Positions 47,606-57,069 of a DNA stretch of 64,000 nucleotides are shown one piece after another (position 1 is the stretch's first letter; the number at the start of each line of letters is the position of its first letter). Source of the stretch: Allodiplogaster sudhausi (taxonomy: Eukaryota; Nematoda; Chromadorea; Rhabditida; Diplogasteridae); assembly GCA_945643635.1 (NCBI GenBank), contig CALZFC010000026.1, positions 496,001 to 560,000 on the forward strand, read 5' to 3'. Position numbers and translations under genes: made by a program. The notes under the pieces were generated by a model, which was given only the letters and a program-made list of their open reading frames with translations, was not told where the DNA came from and did not search any database.

Positions 47606-50234
47606 ATGGAATGCCCTGTCGAAGGATGCAACGAATGGCTGGAGTCCAAACGAAGAGTTTTGGAGCATCGGCGACACGATCATGGTGGCAGCGGTGCCTT
47701 GCTATGCAAGATGTGTGTCGTCTGGCAGCGATTCGGCAAAATGGACGCACTACGGCAGCACTGCACACGTTTTCACGCTGGTTCTATTCTCTCAGGTGAT
47801 TATTTATTACTTTTTATGCCCTCTTACTTGAAGTACAGTAGGCCTTGACAGACAGCACAGCCGTCTTTGGTGGTAGAGAGAAGAAAAAAATTTCATGCAA
47901 TTTATTTCTATTGTTTATTAAAATAAATAGAAAAATTCAGCTTCGCCACCACCAAGACCTCCAAATGTCGTTCCGCCTGCTTTGAACGTTGCTGAAGCAA
48001 ATGCTGCTGAAGTGTCGTTTGGCGAGGACGTTGAGATGGATGGAGGAGGATCAACAGAGGCTAATTCTGAACCTGCACCAGGTTCCCATTTATGTCTATG
48101 CAAACTATTATGCAACTTGGTCTTAGTGTAGATAAAAAAAAGTATCATGTATTCTTGGTTCCTATTTGCCAGAGCTATTTATTCTATGTTTCCAGAATCT
48201 ACCAGCTGTGCGAACGAGCTCCAACAATTTTTCGCCCAGCAGATGGGCAGAGGAGTCCCCCGCTCTTCGCTGGACAGCTTCGCCCAGTTTTTGCAGCGTG
48301 TTCTGCATGTCGGCGAATCCGGTGATCCTAGGGCTATAGCCGAAACTGATTCGGCGATTTCCTCCTGTTTGACGCATTACAAAAGGACCCAGCTTGGCAC
48401 GCGTAACGGCGACATTCTAACACCTCAGAAATGTCAGATGGGCGTAATCCAGACGACTAAGAGAGATAGAAACGGCGAAGCAGTCCGTGTAGAGCAAGGA
48501 GAGTACTTCTATGTATTGGAGCTAGAAGAAGTGCTTAGACAAGCAGTACAATTTGCTCGCTCCCTCAACCTGCTCAAGTCCTGCTGTAGCGATAGAATAT
48601 GCTGCCATCAAAAGGGAGAAAGGTATAAGACCGTGGCTGATGAAACTCAGCATGCAACCCTACTTCCTTTCCTGTTGTATGCAGACGATGTCTCACCCGG
48701 AAGCTCCCTTGGCCCCAAGGCCGCCGCCAACTCGCTTTGTCTTTTCCAAATCAAACTGGCAGGGCATCACTTGGACGCCTCATCGGCATTGGCGTCCAAG
48801 TTGGTCTATGCCAGTGCCTATGCGAAAGACCACTCAGCGCATTCCTTCCTTCCCATCATTCATGTCCTAAAGCAGCAGCTGGCCAGCATTTATGATAGGG
48901 GTGGCCTTCGAATTGGAGATGAACTCTTTCACCCAGTACTCCTCTCTGTGATTGCGGATAATAAAGCGCATTATGAGTTTCGCGGCCTCAAACTCAATTA
49001 CAACCGCTGCCGCCTCTGTCTAGTTGACTCTGCCAACTTCCTTGCTGTCACGAACGAGTCGCAAGTTCAGCTGAAAGATAGGCGGTGGTACGACCACGTC
49101 TTCAGAGCAGGATTGGCCCAGAACCATGGCTTCAAAGATGCTCGCCCTTTGAATGGCATTCCGGGGTATGACTTTATGAATGATTGCTCGCTGGATCTAA
49201 TGCACGACGTTTTGGAGGGTGAAGCCCAAAGAGCAACCATAAGGCTTCTGCGCGCATTGGATCGGCGTGGGCTTAAGTTGCAAAGAATCAACGCGATTTT
49301 GTCCAATCTCCCATACGGAAAGCAAGATTCTTCATCCCGCCCCTCCCCATTCAAGGTAGATGTTCTCTCTGGCACTTCGATCTCCCAGCGCGCTTCCCAG
49401 GTTCACACTCTAATGAGATTGCTCCCGCTTGCTCTTCATTTTCACACCGATCTCTCCGACTTCATAGAGTGGGAATCCTTTGTGCTTCTTGGAAAAGTTC
49501 TCCTCACCCTTCTGCAGCCTTCCTTTACTGAGCGAGATCTGGCCAGATTAGAAGATCTAGTGGCAACATACATTGATTCGGTCCGCGAGATTGTCAACCT
49601 TTTCCCTGGCGAGGTTTCGATGACGATCAAAACTCACCACCTCGTTCACTATGCAAGATTCGTGAGATTGTATGGACCCCCCATCCTGAATTGGTGTATT
49701 GATTTCGAGCAACTGAATGCATCGATCAAGTCGCACTCCTACATGTCTAGGAACGCTCAAAACTTGCCATTCTCCATGATCAACCACGCGCAGCATTTCC
49801 TTGCATCTCAGCGCGCATCATTCAATTTGGAAGCGTTGCCGCGAGCAGGGGTACGGTATTACAGCGAGCTTCCATCCGATTCTCCCCTGATCTCCATCAT
49901 TGCTGACCTCGCAATTGTCGTAGAAATGTTGTGCTATAGAATTGACTACCATGGAATGTGCTACAGTGACCGCGATATTGTAGTCTTGGCAGCAGGCGCG
50001 CTCCCATCCTTTGGTCAGATTCGCTTTGCTGCTTATGTTGATGGTGAGTGGAAACTTGTGATTCAAAAGTGCGAAACGATCTCTTGGCTTGATTCTATCA
50101 ACTGTTACACTGTTCAGATGTCCGATGTTCTTTGTGTTCTTTCCTTCGAAGATCTTAACTCTGCTCACCCACTTGACTCTTACTTCTTTGTTGATGTTGT
50201 GTACATTCCAATCAGACATTTCCCTTTGGAATAA
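47606..50234 (+). CDS. EnSpm/CACTA-like transposase with N-terminal zinc finger
   Basis: Exons 47606-47795, 47941-48081 and 48196-50234 join in frame to 789 aa; the last ends in TAA. The first exon has two C2H2-like fingers (CPVEGCNEW...H...H; CKMC...H...H) for DNA binding. The large exon resembles transposases of animal EnSpm/CACTA-like elements: LLYADDVSPGSSLG (48675-48715), CRLCLVD, the DLMHDVLEGEAQ motif (about 49193-49228) and KTHHLVHYARFVRLYGPP near the C-terminal third. Assigning acidic catalytic residues would need an alignment. The frame is fully open, so the element may be young. The companion gene follows on the same strand. I could not find matching terminal repeats. No intact partner ORF of a retroelement is present. 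Confidence 0.72.
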
Positions 50235-50346
50235 ACGAAGAATTGCGCTTTCAAATGAGTGTTATTTCTTATAAAAATTAAGGCGTTATAACGCAATTAC
50301 TACTTGTAAACTGATTTTAAGCATATATTTGATTTCTTAATTTAGA

Positions 50347-52659
50347 ATGCGTTTCCGGTTGCAAGTTTTGGCTGAAGATGGAAAGTCGGTTGAAGCAGAC
50401 CTTGGTTCCGATGAGTCCGCTGCAACTACGTTGAAGGAGCTGACGATGGAGCTTCTTGGCCGTTACGAAATCCATCCCTCGCGAATTTGTCGAGTTACAA
50501 GATCAGTGGGTCGCATCGAGTACCCCGTTTTGGGTGTATTCCCCGATGACGACTGCCAGCTAACAGTCTATGTTGCTCATTGTCAGGAAGAGGAGTACAG
50601 CCCATTTTCAAACGTTAGAAATTTTTGATCTAAACTATGTGCTTCTTTATCTTTCAAAGGACGATATTTTCCGTAATCAGGCTCGTGATTCCGCTTCTCC
50701 CTCGCGAATGAGAATAATGCTGAGTAGTTCTGACGATGAAGATCGATGAAATTGGAAGTCGTCACGAGAGTAGCTCTTCAGCGTCTGTACTGGATGGTCA
50801 TTGCGTTGGCGAGATTCTGAAAAGTAAGCTGTTTATATTTATATTAAAAAAAAATTGCTCCCGTCAACTTAGATCGCGAAAATCGATCTGGCGGAGATGT
50901 GCTTGTGCAAAGACTTAATGAAAAATTAAGTGCTGCGTCCATGCAAGGTACCCTTTACATTACAATTTCGTGATCAAAGTGATTAACTGTACATGTTAAG
51001 ATATTCTGAGGACTCATCCAGAAACTGATGTCATCCTCTCCTCTCTGCGGTCCGGTGACATCACCGAAGAGTATCGTTGTAACGTCAGGAGGCAGTTCGT
51101 TCGAAGGGTCGGCGAATATCTTATGCAGCATGCAGACAAGTGAGCCAATTCTCCATATTAACTTGTGTATTATTTTCATTATTATTATTAGAATATTGAC
51201 ACAATCTTCCATACCTTCTTTAGCAAGAATCGCCTAACCACACGTGAGATTGTCTGCTTCTTCACCAGGCTCATGCTCCCATTCCCAAAGACAAACCAGG
51301 TTTCACTTCGTATTTTTTTTTAAATTTATCCTTAATAACTGCAAATAACTTTAGAGCATACTGTATATTTAGTTTAGACGCCCTTCGTCCGCGGCAACAA
51401 GAGCTTCCTCATCGTGTACGTTAGCAATCGGCGAAGACGCATGGCGCTTCATGGAGACGCTGTCCTGCGACCATACAAGAGGAAGAAGATGGACACGTCT
51501 CCAAGGAACTGCGAAGGTCAGCATCTCATCGCCATGCAGCTGAGGCACTTTCCTGATGACAGTGACACTGCCCTTCAGATGCTCGAAGAGTCGCGGTCAG
51601 TCTTTCTACACCTATTTTTGAATATTATTGTTAATTATAATTTGTATACATTAATTAATTGGAGGAGATTGTTACAGTCACTTATTTTTTAATGATATTC
51701 TGCTTATGCATAACCCGTATATATATATTACGGTACTTTAATTAATAGAATAACAATCATAAATGAATTTGCCTGAATTACGGTCTTTATTTATTCTTAA
51801 GTGAATACCGACTCCTGCTATGTCGTGAGATGGGTGCTGCGAAGGCGGTTGAAGAATTTAGGCAGCTCTCTTCTTCCAAGCAGGTACTTTTCTTGATATA
51901 CGGCAATACCGTACTCGTTTGTAAAGAGCAGGTCTAAATTACTGTAGTTCTTTAATTGCAGATACTGTCCGACTTTGACAGAGGATTCAAGGTCGACTCC
52001 AACGCCTTTGTGCAGAAGTGGCCCCGAATCGAGGAGTATCTGAGCAGCATATTCAAGACTAACTTCTCCTCGGCCGAGCAGATGTCTATTTCTGCCATGA
52101 ATACAGTTACAGGTTCAGGTAAGAGGAGAATTTTTTTAAATCAATTTCCCGATTTTTCTGTTGAATCTAGTCGATCTAAGTTGACAAGAGATGGTTGCAG
52201 AAACAGCATCTGTACAAGCCGTTCTCGCTGTGGTTGCCCACTTTAAGAAGTTCTGCCCACGTAAGCAGATGTCACGCTTTGGCAGAGTCTTCTCTACATT
52301 CCTGGTCAGACAGTTTGCTGTATATTTTTACCAAATTGAAAGCAGCAATAGATTTGTATGTGATTCTCTTTGATAAGTGTTCTCTTTTAAAATGTTTTTT
52401 TTTGCGCTTTAGAGAAATTGCCAATCAATACTTATAGTCTGAGCCTGATGCAAGGCACGTCGTCGATCGACTCTGTGAAATGGGCCTCCGTCAGCCGCTG
52501 GTTGTCAAGTACGGACAAAGCAGGAAGCAGTTCTCCGTATTTTGTAACGTCAGTGTAAAGTTTTCTTTTTGCAATAGTTTCATCTCTCCAGTCAGAAAAG
52601 GTGCAGTACTGTCCGGATATAAGATCTTGAAAATTGAGGCTGTTTTGCTTCAATCCCCT

Positions 52660-52702
<43 letters not shown>

Positions 52703-52995
52703 ACGTTCAGTCATCTCTCTCTCTCTCTCTCACTGCCTGCATATTTCTTGGTTGAACAGGAACAAAAAAAAGTAAGATTAATGTATATTTCCAGGCAATC
52801 GAGATTCTCTGCGGTGAATCGTTCATCGAGGCTGTTGTTGTTGCCCTGGCCAGCCACTTCCTCTTCCATCTCGGATTCGACTCTGAGGTTGCCGACATCT
52901 GGGGCGTGTTCTCGCTTCTCATCGGCGCGCCACAGTCGGTCAAGTCGAACACAGCTATCAACCTGGTAGACAGCATTCAAATACATTTGGCATGA
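50347..52995 (+). CDS. Companion protein of the EnSpm-like transposon
   Basis: Begins MRFRLQVLAEDGKSVE right after a TTTAG, as for trans-spliced or internal starts. Clear exons are 50347-50613, 50660-50745 region, about 50752-50823, 51001-51138, 51224-51299, 51380-51595, 51804-51883, 51961-52110 and 52201-52260, with C-terminal pieces near 52440-52540 and 52795-52995 (AIEILCGESFIEA...). The first 75 residues look like a ubiquitin/PB1-type beta-grasp fold. Later segments (REIVCFFTRLMLPFP, VQKWPRIEEYL, KSFLIVYVSNRRRR) resemble the uncharacterised second protein of fish and invertebrate EnSpm-like elements. A one-base frame jump near 50746 is unexplained. Exon borders are approximate. Confidence 0.5.
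52657..52730 (+). repeat. TC microsatellites
   Basis: Two CT/TC runs separated by CACGTTCAGTCAT, in an intron of the companion gene. Confidence 0.9.
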
Positions 52996-53235
52996 TTCTT
53001 TTGGTCAAATTTTATCATGGATTTGTAGAGTGGTTTGTATAGTTTCCTAGAAATAGGTGAAGAGTAAGTAACCTTGTAAAAATCTTTTCATCATATTTGC
53101 CAAAGATTGTATATGTATTCTGTGAGAAAGCGTCTTTTGTATTTCTTCCTTCTTTGTGAAATTGTATATTCATTGATTTAATTTTGACAGGGTGCACTAT
53201 GTGAATGTATTCATTACGAGTGAAAATCTAGTTTA

Positions 53236-53300
53236 TCTTGTTGCATATTGTTTGGAATATCCTGTGAATCGTTGCATATTGTTTGGAATATCCTGTGAAT
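53236..53300 (+). repeat. Short tandem duplication
   Basis: A 32-bp sequence beginning GTTGCATATTGTTTGGAATATCC style is repeated twice in direct succession. The surrounding 52996-53550 interval has no clear gene and probably contains the right end of the EnSpm-like element. Confidence 0.75.
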
Positions 53301-53550
53301 GTCTGTACATTTCTGTCAAAATGTCGCTCGATTCTTTATGGCGCTTACATTCCGCTAGTTATCACATTGACCACTGCATAACAATAAAAACTGTTGAATG
53401 CTGTAATTGTAAAGCGTAAGTTGAAACATGGTAAGTGTATGCTTATATGGATGCAAAGTTTAGCCTGCTTGCAATTGGCAGCTTAAAAAAATCGATACAT
53501 AGAGAACGAAGCTCTCACAATCAGGTTACCACTCCCTCCCTCACAGGTGC

Positions 53551-53576
53551 TCTCCAGCTCTCTCTCTCTCTCACAC

Positions 53577-53611
<35 letters not shown>

Positions 53612-53905
53612 ATCTCTCTCTCTATCTCTCTGTCTGTCTCTCTCTGTCTGTCTTACTCTCCTCAACAAGCAGTGAACACTACACTGAACGAATGCAATTA
53701 GAACATTACAGCTAATCAAGAGAGATTCGGACTTCACCGTTTGGTAGTTTATTAGTTATTGAAGTAGTGAAAGCAAGCGCATCATTGAGACTAAATTAAC
53801 CGAATGCAGTATGAATAAACTGCAAGTGATGAAAGACGACAATTTTGAGAAAAATACTGTCTTACAATCTCTCTCTCTTTCTATCTCTCTCTCTCTCTCT
53901 CTCTC
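53551..53905 (+). repeat. CT microsatellite cluster
   Basis: Runs of CT with CTGT and CTAT variants at about 53559-53655 and 53866-53906. Serine/leucine open frames here are low-complexity artefacts. Confidence 0.9.
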
Positions 53906-53989
53906 TGTCTTTCTCAAGCGCGCGCTCGCGACCTTAACATACCTTCATGCCGACCTCCGTTTTCAATTGGCTATCTTCTTCCGGATTCA

Positions 53990-54092
53990 GTCGCGGGGTG
54001 CGGGTGGTGTAGTGGTCTAAGGCGCGCGTGCTGGGAAAATGCGAAAATGGGTGGTGGCTTGGTTGGGTACGGGTTCGGTTCCGCGCGGCTGC
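53990..54092 (+). repeat. tRNA-derived (SINE-like) sequence
   Basis: Contains an A-box-like GGTGTAGTGGTCTAAGGC (54005-54022) and a B-box-like GGGTTCGGTTCC (54070-54081), spaced as in a tRNA with a long insert. The ends are only roughly complementary. It looks like a tRNA pseudogene or the head of a SINE and lies directly before a perfect hairpin. Confidence 0.5.
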
Positions 54093-54096
54093 AATA

Positions 54097-54178
54097 CTCT
54101 CTGTCTGCTTACAGGTTCACCGTCGTCCACGCCAATAATATGACGTGGACGACGGTGAACCTGTAAGCAGACAGAGAG
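54097..54178. repeat. Perfect 35-bp inverted repeat, 12-nt loop
   Basis: 54097-54131 is exactly complementary to 54144-54178. The perfect match over 35 bp implies a very recent origin, for example template-switch fold-back at the junction with the LTR fragment that starts here. Confidence 0.92.
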
Positions 54179-54535
54179 CTTCAATAGGATATCTCCGGGA
54201 GCTTCAATAGGACCTCCCCAAAGCAGCGGCTGTCTACCCTAATTACCCAAGTGCCTTGAAAATGTTAGAATTAAGAGAAGAAAAACCTTTAAAAAAACCC
54301 AATGTTTTTTTTTTACTTTTAAAGTAAACCTTACGCTTAAGGTGAACTTTTAAAGTAAAAGGGAAAAGAAAATATATTTAAAAAAAACAATAAAGTCCAT
54401 ACCTGGCATGACGGTGTTGGTCGGAACCACTCGTTGCTACCAGTAAGAGTACGGGCCATTAATAGCTCCGTCCAGATTCATTCTTCAGCGTAGGTCGCAC
54501 AGGCAGGATTCAGAGAAGATTCTTTATTAGGTTGA
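54172..54535 (-). mobile_element. Fragment of LTR retrotransposon, inverted
   Basis: Reverse complement of the leader, primer site and downstream LTR portion of the element at 56419-63141 (matches about 56690-57073), truncated at both ends. It lacks a short AGAGAGCAACCGGGGTA-like stretch of the LTR and ends in TTTCTGTTCG. It is a second copy of the same family. Confidence 0.85.
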
Positions 54536-54655
54536 GACGAACAGAAAGAGACACCATTATTTTTTTTACACCATTACTTTTCTAAGTCCAGAACGTCCCG
54601 TTGAAATTTTTTCCGTTATTTCTCTAAGTCCAGGATTCATTCCACCGTGTTCTTG

Positions 54656-55230
54656 GTCAATCGAAATATCACAAGTCCAGGATCCCGACCGGATCCGAAC
54701 CTGGGTCGCTTGCGTCGTAAGTCCCTGTGTTACCAATCGGCCATTCGTCCATCATACCAACTGGCATGCGAAGATGTAGACATTCGAGTGGAAGTGATCA
54801 CACATCATTCACCGGAGGGGGATATTGCCATTTCTGCTAGTCGAAATATCACAAGTCCCGAACACTGAGAGGAATCGAACCTGAGCCGCTTGCGTCGTAT
54901 GTAGTATCGTTACCAATGGGCTATTCGGTCATCATACCAACTTGCAAGTGAAGATGTAGACATTCGTGTGGAATGTGATCATAAATCACATGATCACAGA
55001 TTATCCCCAGGGGGGGGGGTAATATTTTTCAGCCAGTGGAAATATCACAAGTCCGGAATAAATACAAAATTGATATTGACCCAAGAAGGAATCGAACCTG
55101 GACCTTAAGATTTGAAAACAAACTCACTACCAATGAGCCAATCGGCCGTCATACCATCTCACAACTGAATATGTAGAAATGCAAACGTGTATGTGGTAGT
55201 GATACATATATTCACTAGTCCAAAACTCCT
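54656..55230 (-). repeat. Three diverged tandem tRNA-like repeats
   Basis: Units start at about 54658, 54839 and 55027 with GAAATATCACAAGTCC. Read on the minus strand each has a tRNA-like part: GGCCGATTGGTAAC-type A box and CAGGTTCGATTCC-type B box, with CTTACGACGCAAGCG or a relative in the anticodon region. The third is most diverged. Spacing of about 185 bp and degenerate arms argue for a tRNA-derived repeat family rather than working tRNA genes. Confidence 0.6.
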
Positions 55231-55336
55231 CGTGAATAATTCACCCTTGTATTATTTCCCAAAACATATTCCATCTTTGACATGTCTAAATATTACAAGT
55301 CCAGTTATACATTTTATCATATTCAATATATAACAA

Positions 55337-55850
55337 TCACGATGAGGCACAATGCTCGAGAACAGATTTTTCACGAATATTATTGAGGGTGACATTGTGA
55401 AACACTGCAGATTGGATTCTCTGGTTGGCGACGATACAAGAATTGCAGAGACGAATATGTGTCATGTTGTTGGTCGTAGTGTCGTTAAGCTTTGCACAAA
55501 CGTTGCAAACGGCAATGACGATGAATCGGTGGCTTTTCAAGAGGTGTCCGTGATTGCTTACATGAGATGGACGTTGGAAGGCATCAACTAGTTCCTTGAA
55601 GCTCTTCTGCAAATCTATAACAAATGGTGAAATTTCAAGAGCACGAGAAAAGTATACCTTTGCCTTAGGTTCATCCTTTGCAGTCGCATTAAACCTTCGT
55701 TTGCGTTCACGAAGCTGAAAATGAAAGATATATTGAAAATATTCAAAAACACGCAATTTTAAACAAAACCTTTTCTTTACGCGAAGTCTTTGGCATTGAG
55801 GAAATGGAAGACGAAGAAGATGAAGATGAAGAAGACTGGGAACGAGCCAT
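55337..55850 (-). CDS. Small protein with basic region and paired CxxC motifs
   Basis: Start at 55848-55850 (MARSQ followed by a serine run), then three exons: about 55771-55850, 55659-55712 (LRERKRRFNATAKDEPKAK) and 55337-55615. The C-terminal exon has CNVC and, 16 residues on, CNSC, a possible zinc knuckle. No family recognised. It has the same strand as the zinc-finger gene and the protease fragments, so it may be another gene of the same virus-like element. Introns have GT-AG ends. Confidence 0.5.
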
Positions 55851-55992
55851 TTGACCTGCTTGAATAGTTCAAATAATGACTGCCTCAGTCGTCAAAGGGG
55901 CGGAACTGCACATAGACATTATCAGATTCGTCTGTGAGTAGTTGAATAGTACCAAGGGGTCGAATGTAACGTGCATGACGTGGCTGATAAAT

Positions 55993-56232
55993 TTACTCTC
56001 CACTGTGAGCACGCTTAATGTGTCGACGCAGATTAAAACCAGTCGTGAATACATTTCCACAATCTTCACAATTAAAAGCCTTTTTCTCGATATTGGTTTC
56101 TACAGGAGGAACAGGCATAGTTTCAGCAAGATTCTTTACTTTAGATTCAATAGTGGTACTAGTTGCAGCAGGTGCAGAAGCAGGAGAGGCTGCCTTACGA
56201 TCACCAGCAGTCATCGTGTCAAAGTGAAACAA
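55993..56232 (-). CDS. Small C2H2 zinc-finger protein
   Basis: Two possible starts (56232 or 56214) give 73-79 aa. An Ala/Ser/Pro-rich, probably disordered N-terminus is followed by one classical finger, CEDCGNVF...LRRHIKRAH, ending near SGE. A TATAAAAG box lies 19-37 bp upstream at 56251-56258, inside the coding end of the protease gene. A GTAAAT at the end could be a splice donor, so a longer protein is possible. Probably nuclear and DNA-binding; likely carried by the Polinton-like element. Confidence 0.6.
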   Translation of the reverse strand: MFHFDTMTAGDRKAASPASAPAATSTTIESKVKNLAETMPVPPVETNIEKKAFNCEDCGNVFTTGFNLRRHIKRAHSGE

Positions 56233-56250
56233 TGACTTTGGAAAGGGGGG

Positions 56251-56258
56251 CTTTTATA
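56251..56258 (-). promoter_or_regulatory. TATA box for the zinc-finger gene
   Basis: TATAAAAG on the minus strand, 19 bp before one possible ATG (56232) and 37 bp before the other (56214); the spacing favours the 56214 start. It overlaps the last codons of the protease frame. Confidence 0.55.
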
Positions 56259-56413
56259 CACTGCCTAAGATGAGTCATAAACCAACGAATAACTATTTCG
56301 TCATTCGTGACATAATGACGTGTGCTAAAATATTTCGCAATAGTTGCCATTTTATTTCCACGACAACGTAAATAAAGAAAGAATAGACAGTAGTGACCAC
56401 AAACTACACTAGT

Positions 56414-56418
56414 TGTAC
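56414..56418 (+). repeat. Target-site duplication TGTAC, left
   Basis: TGTAC precedes the 5' LTR here and follows the 3' LTR at 63142-63146. A 5-bp duplication is normal for LTR-retrotransposon integration. Confidence 0.85.
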
Positions 56419-56800
56419 TGTAAGTGATCGTAAGTGATCACATGCATGTACATATGTATATCTCTTTCCTTAGTCCGTTTGTTCTTGTTGACTAACGCCT
56501 TGCTAAATTTCCTCTTTATAATTTTCTAGTTGTTAAGCCCGCCCCTTTATCTCGCCGGTACTTAATCCCCCGGAGCTATGTATTCAGGGGGATTTGCCTA
56601 GTCCCGGAGGGGACCCGCACTATGCCGGTCTCCGCTGCCCTTTTGTCCCGAGTCGCCGTCTCCTCCTCTCCCCTCTCTCTTTCTGTTCGTCTCAACCTAA
56701 TAAAGAATCTTCTCTGAATCCTGCCTGTGCGACCTACGCTGAAGAATGAATCTGGAGAGAGCAACCGGGGTACGGAGCTATTAATGGCCCGTACTCTTAC
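56419..56800 (+). repeat. 5' LTR (382 bp)
   Basis: Starts TGTAAGTGATCG and ends GTACTCTTAC. It includes AATAAA at 56699-56704, probably the polyadenylation signal, near the end of an R region. Confidence 0.88.
56699..56704 (+). terminator. Polyadenylation signal within LTR
   Basis: AATAAA about 100 bp before the LTR end. The same signal is present in the 3' LTR (about 63040). Confidence 0.5.
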
Positions 56801-56820
56801 TGGTAGCAGCGAGTGGTTCC
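56801..56820 (+). other. Primer-binding site
   Basis: TGGTAGCAGCGAGTGG follows the 5' LTR directly. The TGG start matches a CCA-ended tRNA primer; the exact tRNA was not determined. The same site is present, inverted, in the fragment at 54172-54535. Confidence 0.6.
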
Positions 56821-57069
56821 GACCAACACCGTCATGCCAGGTATGGACTTTATTGTTTTTTTTAAATATATTTTCTTTTCCCTTTTACTTTAAAAGTTCA
56901 CCTTAAGCGTAAGGTTTACTTTAAAAGTAAAAAAAAAACATTGGGTTTTTTTAAAGGTTTTTCTTCTCTTAATTCTAACATTTTCACGGCACTTGGGTAA
57001 TTAGGGTAGACAGCCGCTGCTTTGGGGAGGTCCTATTGAAGCTCCCGGAGATATCCTATTGAAGCTCTC

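Larger units (their letters stand above)
56219..56418 (-). pseudogene. Adenovirus-type cysteine protease, C-terminal part (split gene)
   Basis: Read on the minus strand from the retrotransposon edge, this 200-bp frame is open to a TGA at 56219-56221. Its first 15 codons contain a VCGHYC motif (56387-56404), which fits the catalytic-cysteine region of adenain-like proteases of Polinton/Maverick elements. The N-terminal part with the catalytic histidine is at 63142-63452, beyond the LTR insertion. Being cut apart by 6.7 kb, it cannot make the protease as it stands. Confidence 0.75.

Noticed and set aside
53435..53737. Open frames rich in S/L or R/E
   Set aside because: Produced by translating microsatellites on either strand.
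54656..55230. Three functional tRNA genes
   Set aside because: Acceptor and anticodon stems do not pair convincingly and the units are embedded in a longer repeated sequence.
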